Shown here piece after piece: positions 1 to 5,557 of a DNA stretch of 11,712 nt. The position numbers and the translations under genes are program-made. How positions within the stretch are numbered: position 1 is the stretch's first letter; each line of letters starts with the position of its first letter. A model generated the notes under the pieces. That model saw only the letters and a program-made list of their open reading frames with translations, was not told the origin of the DNA and did no database searches. This stretch comes from an uncultured Sutterella sp. (GTDB taxonomy: Bacteria; Pseudomonadota; Gammaproteobacteria; Burkholderiales; Burkholderiaceae_F), in assembly GCA_905192805.1 (NCBI GenBank), contig CAJJMF010000065.1, positions 1 through 11,712 on the forward strand, given 5' to 3'.

Positions 1-12
1 GCCATTTATTTA

Positions 13-26
13 TTGATAAATATCAA
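13..26. promoter_or_regulatory. Perfect FNR/ANR-type binding site upstream of frdC
   Basis: The sequence is TTGAT-AAAT-ATCAA, which matches all ten specified bases of the FNR/ANR consensus TTGATN4ATCAA. FNR proteins bind this site when their oxygen-labile iron-sulfur cluster is intact, that is under anoxia. Its centre lies near 19.5. A class II FNR promoter (site centred at -41.5) would start transcription near 61, and CATCAT at 49-54 is an acceptable four-of-six -10 element in the right place. This suggests anaerobic activation of frdC from a leader of about 85 nt. The site could also serve a divergent gene left of the window. Confidence 0.8.
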
Positions 27-144
27 ATCATATCCTCCGAAAGCAGAGCATCATTCCTCCTACGGAAGAGGGAGACCTCATCCGAGATCTCCTGTTTATC
101 GAGTACGGTCCAAGCCCAAGTACTCAAGTTCTAGGATTTGAATT

Positions 145-981
145 ATGTCCACCCCTGATTCTGTCAAATATGCCAATACCCCTAGCGCCAATGAAAACGT
201 TTGGGGAGCTGGTTTAAAAGATGCCAAACGTCAGAGCCCCAAGACGGCTTACCTTGACGTTGCCCAGTCGGTTACTGGCCTCATTCTTGGTTTATTCTTG
301 TTCTGCCACATGGCGTTCACGAGCTCCGTCCAGTTTGGTAAGGATGTGTTCGCGAATTTGATTCTCACCTCGGGTGGGGCTTTCTTTGATGGCCAAGAAC
401 ACGCCTGGATGCACGTTTTGTTTGTGGGTTTCATCACTTTGACCGTTGCTATCCACGCCTTCTGTGCTCTCCGTCGCTTCCCAACTTCGTACCATCAGTT
501 CCGTGACATCAAGGCTCACTGGAAACTCTTACGCCATGAAGACACCACCCTCTGGGTTATCCAGATCGTGACGGGCGCTTTGTTGTTCCTCTTTGTGTTC
601 ACGCACTTAATGCCCATGTTGTTTAACCCGCATGGTTTTGACCCCAACTTGATCGGTGTGCACACCTTCCATATGGGCATGCTCTACACCTTCATCTTCC
701 TTGTGATCACTGAACTCCACGGGATGATTGGTTTGTATCGCTTGCTCGTCAAGTGGGAAATCTTCAACAAGAATGCTGAAACCAACTTGATCGATCAGCG
801 CGAACGCGTTGGTGACCGTGCCGGTGCCCGCAAGACCATGCTGATCGTCGCTCTCGTGATGATTGTGTTGGGTACCTTGACAGCTTACAAGAATTACTCC
901 ATCGGCCAAGAACAGGTCAATGCGCAGCAGGAAAGCACTCGCTATCAGTTGCCCGATGACAAGAACTGGTACAAGGACTAA
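145..981 (+). CDS. frdC: Fumarate reductase cytochrome b subunit (di-heme quinol:fumarate reductase anchor)
   Basis: This 278-residue membrane protein is the quinone-reactive anchor of a di-heme quinol:fumarate reductase of the Wolinella FrdC type. It would take electrons from menaquinol and pass them to the FrdB/FrdA subunits that reduce fumarate to succinate. Five hydrophobic helices lie roughly at 38-60, 88-110, 135-160, 177-205 and 230-248. Four histidines, H55, H104, H154 and H192, sit on these helices with spacings of 49, 50 and 38, nearly those of the Wolinella axial heme ligands (44, 93, 143, 182). Phrases such as HAF-ALRRFP, RHEDTTLW-IQ and TELHG-GLYRL-VKW are characteristic of the family, and E190 matches the E-pathway glutamate. 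By my alignment from memory, the quinol-site glutamate (Wolinella E66) falls on G77 here. AGGA eight bases before the ATG supports the start. No frdA or frdB lies downstream, and a terminator follows directly, so the gene appears monocistronic. A related succinate dehydrogenase anchor is the main alternative. Confidence 0.92.
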   Translation: MSTPDSVKYANTPSANENVWGAGLKDAKRQSPKTAYLDVAQSVTGLILGLFLFCHMAFTSSVQFGKDVFANLILTSGGAFFDGQEHAWMHVLFVGFITLTVAIHAFCALRRFPTSYHQFRDIKAHWKLLRHEDTTLWVIQIVTGALLFLFVFTHLMPMLFNPHGFDPNLIGVHTFHMGMLYTFIFLVITELHGMIGLYRLLVKWEIFNKNAETNLIDQRERVGDRAGARKTMLIVALVMIVLGTLTAYKNYSIGQEQVNAQQESTRYQLPDDKNWYKD

Positions 982-1035
982 TTCCTGAGCTCTGATTTTC
1001 GACGCCAATCGTTCAATGAGCACGTCGTAACCCAC

Positions 1036-1070
1036 ATCGCCCACTGACAACAGTGGGCGATTTTCGTTTT
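1036..1070 (+). terminator. Rho-independent terminator of frdC
   Basis: A perfect 11-bp stem (1036-1046 with 1051-1061) closes a four-base loop (acaa) and runs into TTTTCGTTTT. It lies 55 bases after the frdC stop codon and shows that frdC transcription ends here without reading into another frd gene. Confidence 0.9.
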
Positions 1071-1501
1071 CAACCTCTTGGCATCGTTTCTGGAATCAAC
1101 GGGATGAGAGGCCATATAGTGAAACGCTAAAGCATTACGTTAAGCATGATGATCAAACCCATAGGACTACGGGCAAGTGTGGTGCTGGAGAAGAGACTTG
1201 AACATTGCTTGAGATAACGCATCACAAGCGTCCTGCGGAAAACAAAAAACGAATGTTATGTTGGACCTTGATGGGCGAAACCGCTCGCGCCCTGTCATAC
1301 CCCCAACGTGAGTACCTAGAATCCTTGTCTTGACGCTCCAAAATGGGCTACTCCCCACTGTCGTACACCGTCGACCTGGAACCACTCATTGCTCGACGAA
1401 GTCCCTATCAACCATTCCCATTTCCGAGCATGCCCTAGCACCCGTTAAACGAAGAGCCTTACGGTTTCCTAACACAAAAACTCACCGTCGCATAAGTGCC
1501 G
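1071..1501. other. Gene-free stretch, nothing recognised
   Basis: This stretch of about 430 bases lies between the frdC terminator and the short HTH ORF. Open frames exist on both strands (the longest is about 72 codons on the minus strand, 1167-1385), but none has a recognisable domain. The longest one is rich in Arg, Ser, Cys and Thr in a way that looks like chance translation. I see no tRNA-like, CRISPR-like or clear terminal inverted repeat structure. It may be decayed DNA left by an insertion element, given the transposase-like fragment next to it, but that is inference. Confidence 0.4.
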
Positions 1502-1726
1502 TCAACTGAGTAACGAATGGTATTGAGGATAACTCGCCACTTTCCCCATCGCTTCGCGTCGCTGCCAGAGATGATCAATCCAATCAAAATACCCGTGCTC
1601 AATGTAAATGGCCCAATCACGAATGGACCCAGTGGATACCCCTAAGGTTTTGGCCAGAGTTTTCTTGGGAACGAAATGAAAAAGACCCTCACAGGCAGCG
1701 AGTCTTGTTGAAACTGGTATGGGCAT
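1502..1726 (-). pseudogene. Transposase-like helix-turn-helix fragment (IS3/IS150 OrfA type)
   Basis: This short ORF of 74 residues starts at ATG 1726, where GGAGA five bases upstream is a good ribosome binding site. An ATG 33 bases further upstream has a poorer one. Residues about 20-42 (KKTLAKTLGVSTGSIRDWA) read as a classic helix-turn-helix, and the arrangement of basic N-terminus, HTH, then an aromatic W-D-W segment resembles the first part of IS3/IS150-family OrfA transposase proteins. No catalytic DDE domain follows: the ORF stops after about 30 more residues and the DNA beyond has no transposase-like frame. It sits just past the fumarase terminator on the same strand. I take it for a truncated, probably inactive insertion-sequence remnant. 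A small standalone DNA-binding protein is possible, since the ribosome binding site is intact. Confidence 0.4.
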
Positions 1727-1780
1727 ACTTTTCTCCAAAAAGTTGTCCAATAAATCCATACCAATTCACGCCCCTTAGAG

Positions 1781-1815
1781 ACAAAAAGCCCCTGCACCAT
1801 GGAGGTCAGGGGCTT
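1781..1815 (-). terminator. Rho-independent terminator of the fumarase gene
   Basis: Read on the minus strand, a 9-bp perfect stem AAGCCCCTG/CAGGGGCTT (1807-1815 with 1786-1794) closes a 12-base loop and is followed by a TTTTTGT tract. It begins 26 bases past the fumarase stop codon and separates the fumarase transcript from the small HTH ORF. Confidence 0.88.
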
Positions 1816-1841
1816 GGCTTCAGCAAAAGCAGATAGCTATA

Positions 1842-3371
1842 TTACGCTTTCTTTGCCTGAGCAATTTTTTCTGCCCAGAACAACGGAGCGTTGATATGGA
1901 TCGAGTCACCCGTATGGTCAACAGCAACGGTAACCGGCATGTCTTCGACCGTAAACTCGTAAATGGCTTCCATACCCAAATCACCAAAGGCCAATACCTT
2001 GGATTCGCGAATAGACTTCGAAACGAGATATGCGGCACCGCCCACAGCGATCAAGTAGGCCGAACCATGTTTCTTGATGGCTTCACGAGCCACAGCACCA
2101 CGATCTCCCTTACCCACCATCAGGCCTAAACCCACCGGTTCAGAGAGCATCATGTCGACAAATTTGTCCATACGCGTAGACGTCGTCGGGCCAGCGGGGC
2201 CAACCACTTCACCCTTGCTCTTGACCGGATCGACCGGCCCTACGTAGTAGATAGCACGGTTATGGAAGTCCACAGGAAGAGGTTCACCCTTCGCTAACAT
2301 TTCCGAAATACGCTTATGAGCAGCATCACGGCCCGTCAGTAACTTACCAGACAGTAATAAGGTGTCGCCCGGCTTCCAGGATTGAATCTCTTCACGCGTT
2401 AACGTGTCGAGATTGACTCGCTTACTCTTCGTGACATCGGGCTTCCAGTCAAATTCAGGGAAGTCATCAATCTTCGGCGGTTCCACATACTTGGGCCCCG
2501 TTCCGTCCAATACGAAATGAACGTGGCGAGTGGCAGCACAGTTCGGGATGACAGCCACCGGTTTCGAGGCGGCATGGGTCGGATACATCTTCACTTTGAC
2601 GTCCAATACCGTCGTTAAACCACCTAAACCCTGAGCGCCGATACCAAGTTCGTTCACGCGGTTATAGATTTCCACGCGCAACTTTTCTTCTTCCGTCTGA
2701 GGACCGCGTTTGAGCAAATCCAACATATCCAACGGTTCGTTAAGACTTTCCTTGGCAATCAACGCGGCTTTTTCAGCGGTACCACCGATCCCAATGCCTA
2801 AGATCCCTGGAGGACACCAACCAGCCCCCATGTGCTTAACCTGTTCGACCACCCATTCAACGATGTTGTCCGAGGGGACCATCATCACTAACTTGGACTT
2901 GTTTTCCGAGCCGCCACCTTTGGCTGCGACAGTAATGTCAACCTTGTCACCCGGGACGACCTGCCAGTGAATAATGGCAGGCGTGTTGTCTTTCGTATTC
3001 TTGCGAGCACCCGCGGGAGGGGTCACCATCGAGAAACGCAAAATGTTGTCCTGATAGTGGTAGGCGCGACGTACCCCTTCGTTGATAGCGTCTTCAACGG
3101 ATCCCGTAAAGCCTTCCCACTTTACATCCATCCCCACTTTAACAAACACTACGGCCATCCCCGTGTCTTGGCACAAAGGACGTTTGCCTAATTGGCAAAG
3201 ACGGGAGTTTTCCAAAATCTGACCAATGGCATCCTTAGCAGCCGGACTTTCTTCGCGACGATACGCATCCGCCATGTGATCCAAAAAGTCTTGAGGGTGG
3301 TAATAGCTAATATATTGGAAGGCCGCAGCCACGCTTTCAATCAGGTCTTCCTGCTTAATGACGGTAGTCAT
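1842..3371 (-). CDS. fum: Class I fumarate hydratase (iron-sulfur, single chain)
   Basis: This 509-residue cytoplasmic enzyme interconverts malate and fumarate using an oxygen-sensitive [4Fe-4S] cluster. It belongs to the class I family with E. coli FumA and FumB. An N-terminal alpha domain (about 1-295) holds the three cluster cysteines C67 (CQDTG), C186 (GWCPPGILGIGIGG) and C278 (NCAATRH). Their spacing, 119 and 92 residues, is close to that of other class I enzymes. D69 beside the first cysteine matches the catalytic aspartate. The C-terminal beta domain (about 310-509) contains TGRDAAHKR, GPTTSTRMD and GKGDRG. Length is slightly below the usual 540-550. GGAG seven bases before the ATG supports the start. 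The gene is divergent from dcuB. In E. coli the paralogue fumB is also linked to dcuB, so an anaerobic role in supplying fumarate to fumarate reductase is likely. Substrate preference within the family (fumarate, tartrate, mesaconate) cannot be proven from sequence, but this form is a fumarase with high confidence. Confidence 0.95.
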   Translation of the reverse strand: MTTVIKQEDLIESVAAAFQYISYYHPQDFLDHMADAYRREESPAAKDAIGQILENSRLCQLGKRPLCQDTGMAVVFVKVGMDVKWEGFTGSVEDAINEGVRRAYHYQDNILRFSMVTPPAGARKNTKDNTPAIIHWQVVPGDKVDITVAAKGGGSENKSKLVMMVPSDNIVEWVVEQVKHMGAGWCPPGILGIGIGGTAEKAALIAKESLNEPLDMLDLLKRGPQTEEEKLRVEIYNRVNELGIGAQGLGGLTTVLDVKVKMYPTHAASKPVAVIPNCAATRHVHFVLDGTGPKYVEPPKIDDFPEFDWKPDVTKSKRVNLDTLTREEIQSWKPGDTLLLSGKLLTGRDAAHKRISEMLAKGEPLPVDFHNRAIYYVGPVDPVKSKGEVVGPAGPTTSTRMDKFVDMMLSEPVGLGLMVGKGDRGAVAREAIKKHGSAYLIAVGGAAYLVSKSIRESKVLAFGDLGMEAIYEFTVEDMPVTVAVDHTGDSIHINAPLFWAEKIAQAKKA

Positions 3372-3573
3372 AGAGTTTCTCCGAATTTGTTCGAGCCTTC
3401 ACTAGGAAGTGAGGATGAACCCAGCCCGTAATGCTGACTCGCATCATACCTCAAGGGCTTTCACCATGAAAAGGCTCAATTGGGGTGTTCATCGACGTCC
3501 TTTGACACATCGATCTCGAAAAAGTGTAGCGAGTTGACATACCACTTTAGTTAAAAAATTCGATTCTTTTGAC

Positions 3574-3603
3574 CTAATACCAAGAATCTTTTCATCTTTA
3601 CAA
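3574..3603 (-). promoter_or_regulatory. Candidate promoter of the fumarase gene
   Basis: On the minus strand TTGTAA (3598-3603) and TATTAG (3574-3579) are separated by 18 bases, and the -10 element is preceded by TGG, making an extended -10. It would give a leader of roughly 195 nt before the fumarase start. The match is modest, so this is only a candidate. Confidence 0.3.
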
Positions 3604-3616
3604 AACTTATTCAAAA

Positions 3617-3623
3617 TACCTCT
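3617..3623 (+). promoter_or_regulatory. NarL-type heptamer TACCTCT
   Basis: This is an exact match to the NarL/NarP heptamer TACYYMT in the fumarase-dcuB intergenic region. It lies about 35-40 bases upstream of the candidate fumarase -10. A single heptamer can occur by chance. Its weight comes from three more exact copies in the same intergenic region. Confidence 0.35.
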
Positions 3624-3644
3624 TAAAGGATAGGTGTTATCCCT

Positions 3645-3732
3645 TAGGCTGTTTTACCTAATTTTTCGTCATTTTTTGTATAGTAGGCTGTTTTATAAGG
3701 AAAAATTGTTATTTATAATTAGTTTTATAAGG
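3645..3732. repeat. Interleaved direct repeats in the fumarase-dcuB intergenic region
   Basis: TAGGCTGTTTTA occurs exactly at 3645-3656 and again at 3684-3695, 39 bases apart. GTTTTATAAGG occurs exactly at 3690-3700 and 3722-3732, 32 bases apart, so the two families overlap. Just to the left, TAAAGGATA-GGTGT-TATCCCTTA (3624-3646) is an imperfect inverted repeat. Such clustering in a divergent promoter region suggests repeated binding sites for a regulator, although local AT-richness makes some similarity likely by chance. Confidence 0.55.
3714..3719 (+). promoter_or_regulatory. Candidate -10 element for dcuB
   Basis: TATAAT matches the sigma-70 -10 consensus at all six positions. The region 17 bases upstream (TTTTAT) is a poor -35, which would suit an activator-dependent promoter. 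Transcription would begin near 3726 and give a leader of about 170 nt. A second, less perfect TATAAA lies at 3756-3761. No good FNR site is present at the expected distance. Confidence 0.35.
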
Positions 3733-3733
3733 G

Positions 3734-3751
3734 TAAACCCTCATGGGTTTA
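3734..3751. repeat. Perfect inverted repeat, possible operator
   Basis: TAAACCC-TCAT-GGGTTTA has seven-base arms that pair perfectly around a four-base centre. It lies 15 bases after the candidate dcuB -10 element, so it could be an operator overlapping the transcription start or a small hairpin in the 5' leader. Confidence 0.5.
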
Positions 3752-3792
3752 GCGGTATAAAGGGTTTTCTAAATGTAAAGAAATTGCTAAAA

Positions 3793-3799
3793 AGAGGTA
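3793..3799 (-). promoter_or_regulatory. NarL-type heptamer, minus strand
   Basis: AGAGGTA on the plus strand reads TACCTCT on the minus strand, again an exact TACYYMT match and the same seven bases as the copies at 3617 and 3837. Confidence 0.35.
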
Positions 3800-3836
3800 A
3801 TCCACATAGCTAGATCAAATGGGTTAAAAATTCTTA

Positions 3837-3856
3837 TACCTCTCCTAAAAGGAGTA
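3837..3856. promoter_or_regulatory. Inverted pair of NarL-type heptamers upstream of dcuB
   Basis: TACCTCT (3837-3843, plus) faces AGGAGTA (3850-3856, minus-strand TACTCCT). Both match TACYYMT exactly and are separated by six bases. The best NarP/NarL arrangement in E. coli uses a two-base gap, so this is a non-canonical spacing. The same bases also form a short hairpin (CTCCT-AAA-AGGAG, 3842-3854) 41 bases before the dcuB start, which could act at the RNA level instead. Confidence 0.4.
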
Positions 3857-3895
3857 GGCAAAATATCCCTTGTCCTCAATTTTTTAGGAATCATC

Positions 3896-5245
3896 ATGCT
3901 TAGTTTAGATTTTTGGCTTCAACTAGCAGTCGTCTTGGTGTGCTTGTTCTATGGCGCTCGTAAAGGCGGTATGACCCTCGGCTTGATTGGTGGCCTTGGC
4001 CTTCTTGTTCTCGTTTTTGGCTGGAACATGGCCCCTGGCAAGCCGCCGATTGACGTTATCCTTACGATCTTAGCGGTGATTTGCGCCTCGGCCTCCCTTC
4101 AGGCGGCAGGCGGTTTAGATTGCTTGCTTCAAATTGCTGAACGCTTACTGCGCAAGCACCCCCGTTTCGTGTGCTTCTTGGCACCGTATCTCTGCTGGTT
4201 CTTAGCAGTCCTGTGCGGTACGGGCCACGTGGTTTACACCATGCTCCCCATTATCTATGACGTGGCCATCAAGAATGGTATTCGTCCGGAACGCCCGATG
4301 GCCGCTTCGACGATTGCCTCTCAGATGTCCATTATCTGCTCGCCCGCCGCTGTGGCAGCCGTTTCGATGATTTCCTTGCTCGACGGTTATAAAGTGGGTG
4401 GTGAACCCTTCGGTTTCGTACAGTTGTTCATGATTGTTATCCCTGGGGCTTTAGTGGGTCTCTTCTTTGTCTCCCTGTTCTCTGTCTATCGTGGCAAAGA
4501 CTTGGAAAAGGACGAAGAGTTCCAACAATTGATTTCGGATCCTGAACAGCGTAAGTATGTCTACGGTGAATCCACCACGTTGATTGGTAAGGTCTTTACC
4601 CGTGAACAGTGGCTCTCGCTCTGGATCTTCTTGGGCACCGTGGCCGTCGTTGCACTCTTTGGTATGTTCCCTGAATTGCGTCCGATCGTTGGCAAGAAGA
4701 GCCTCTCGATGACGTTGTTAATTCAGATGCTCATGTTAACCTGTGGCTTCTTGATCTTAGTTTTCTGCAAGACGCGAGCCGCTGCCGTGGGTAAAACGGC
4801 CGTCTTTAGCGCGGGTTGCATTGCGATTGTGGCCGTGTACGGTGTGGCTTGGATGGCAGATACGATGTTCCACGCTCACTTGAATGACCTCAAAGTGGTA
4901 TTAACGGACCTCGTCCGTAGCTACCCGTGGGCCTACGCTCTCGTGCTCTTGTTAACCTCGAAGCTCGTGAACTCTCAGGCAGCTGCCGTGGCAACGATTG
5001 TTCCGGTTGCGTTGCAAATCGGTGTTCCCCCGGGATTGGTGGTTTCCTGCGCTGCTGCTTGCTACGGGTACTACATTCTCCCGACGTATCCGTCCGACTT
5101 GGCCGCGATTCAGTTCGACCGTTCGGGTACCACGCACATTGGTCGCTTCGTGATCAACCACTCCTTCATCCTTCCTGGTTTGATTGGTGTGCTCAGTGCT
5201 ACGGCTACGGGCTACATTCTCGGTATGATTTACGGTTTCGTGTAA
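3896..5245 (+). CDS. dcuB: Anaerobic C4-dicarboxylate transporter DcuB
   Basis: This 449-residue inner-membrane carrier exchanges external fumarate, malate or aspartate for internal succinate during fumarate respiration. It is hydrophobic from end to end and very close to E. coli DcuB, which has about the same length. Shared stretches include CLFYGARKGG (17-26), GLDxxLQIAE (73-82), LCGTGHVVYT (106-115), IKNxIRPERPMAAS (125-138), RGKDLxKDEEFQ (199-210), SLSM, IVAVYGxAWM and the long conserved end from ILPTYPSDLAA to INHSFILPG. T397 and D401 in ILPTYPSD correspond to E. coli T394 and D398, residues known to matter for regulation of the DcuS sensor. No DcuS/DcuR pair is in this window. AGGAA five bases before the ATG is a good ribosome binding site. 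The divergent fumarase fits an E. coli-like dcuB-fum partnership, though E. coli has both genes in one direction. DcuA is the only close alternative. Confidence 0.96.
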   Translation: MLSLDFWLQLAVVLVCLFYGARKGGMTLGLIGGLGLLVLVFGWNMAPGKPPIDVILTILAVICASASLQAAGGLDCLLQIAERLLRKHPRFVCFLAPYLCWFLAVLCGTGHVVYTMLPIIYDVAIKNGIRPERPMAASTIASQMSIICSPAAVAAVSMISLLDGYKVGGEPFGFVQLFMIVIPGALVGLFFVSLFSVYRGKDLEKDEEFQQLISDPEQRKYVYGESTTLIGKVFTREQWLSLWIFLGTVAVVALFGMFPELRPIVGKKSLSMTLLIQMLMLTCGFLILVFCKTRAAAVGKTAVFSAGCIAIVAVYGVAWMADTMFHAHLNDLKVVLTDLVRSYPWAYALVLLLTSKLVNSQAAAVATIVPVALQIGVPPGLVVSCAAACYGYYILPTYPSDLAAIQFDRSGTTHIGRFVINHSFILPGLIGVLSATATGYILGMIYGFV

Positions 5246-5277
5246 TATCAACGACTTATCCCATTACCTAGGAGACA

Positions 5278-5306
5278 AGGTCAGGCGAGTTGCGAACGCC
5301 TGACCT
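5278..5306 (+). other. Stable hairpin in the dcuB 3' region, no U-tract
   Basis: AGGTCAGGCG (5278-5287) pairs perfectly with CGCCTGACCT (5297-5306) around a nine-base loop. It starts 33 bases after the dcuB stop. No run of T follows (CTAAAGG), so it is not a standard terminator. It may protect the dcuB mRNA 3' end from exonucleases or be part of a structured RNA. Confidence 0.6.
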
Positions 5307-5433
5307 CTAAAGGAGAGCTGACACCCACCCTAAACCCTCCTGACTCTCCATCGACATGATGTCGAATTAACAGTACTGCTTCAGCACAAGATCTCGAAGT
5401 AGTAACACCCCAAAGCATGAGGACAAATCTTGT
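5307..5433 (+). other. Structured dcuB 3' untranslated stretch, possible small RNA
   Basis: No credible gene lies here. The stretch holds GGAGAG (5312-5317), which can pair with CTCTCC (5344-5349), and a near-perfect palindrome TCGACAT-G-ATGTCGA (5351-5365). Together with the hairpin before it and the strong terminator after it, this resembles a structured 3' UTR or a small RNA processed from it. No promoter of its own is evident. Confidence 0.3.
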
Positions 5434-5468
5434 AAAAACGGTAGGTTCCAAGCACCTACCGTTTTTTT
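5434..5468 (+). terminator. Strong rho-independent terminator after dcuB
   Basis: AAAAACGGTAGG (5434-5445) pairs perfectly with CCTACCGTTTTT (5455-5466) around a nine-base loop and continues into further T residues. The A-run before the stem also allows it to work from the other side. It is the first good terminator after dcuB, 189 bases beyond the stop codon. Confidence 0.9.
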
Positions 5469-5503
5469 ATGACTACATTCAACCGTACCCACTCGTTAAG
5501 GGT

Positions 5504-5534
5504 AAAAAAATCCGCTCCCCGAAAGAAGCGGATT
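5504..5534 (-). terminator. Rho-independent terminator of the NarL-like regulator operon
   Basis: On the minus strand AATCCGCT (5527-5534) pairs perfectly with AGCGGATT (5509-5516) around a ten-base loop, followed by a run of T (5504-5510 read in reverse). It lies 24 bases past the stop of the response-regulator gene and ends the amidohydrolase-regulator operon. Confidence 0.9.
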
Positions 5535-5557
5535 GTTGGATGCAGTCATCACACCAA

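Noticed and set aside
607..1050. Minus-strand ORF of 147 codons under frdC
   Set aside because: It is antisense to the well-supported frdC frame, rich in His, Val and Asp as expected of an antisense shadow, and reaches into the frdC terminator.
1167..1385. Minus-strand ORF of 72 codons
   Set aside because: Composition looks like chance translation, no domain is recognisable and no ribosome binding site stands out.
1637..1643. NarL-type heptamer TACCCCT
   Set aside because: It lies inside the HTH fragment, away from any promoter region, and single matches are expected by chance.
1498..1650. Second open frame overlapping the HTH fragment on the minus strand, about 59 codons ending FCVRKP
   Set aside because: It has no start codon with a ribosome binding site and no recognisable similarity. 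It could be the continuation of a frameshifted transposase, but nothing in it supports that.
3502..3515. FNR-like TTGACACATCGATC upstream of fumarase
   Set aside because: The left half is near consensus, but the right half (CGATC) does not resemble ATCAA.
3534..3539. Perfect -35 hexamer TTGACA upstream of dcuB
   Set aside because: No acceptable -10 element is found 16-18 bases downstream.
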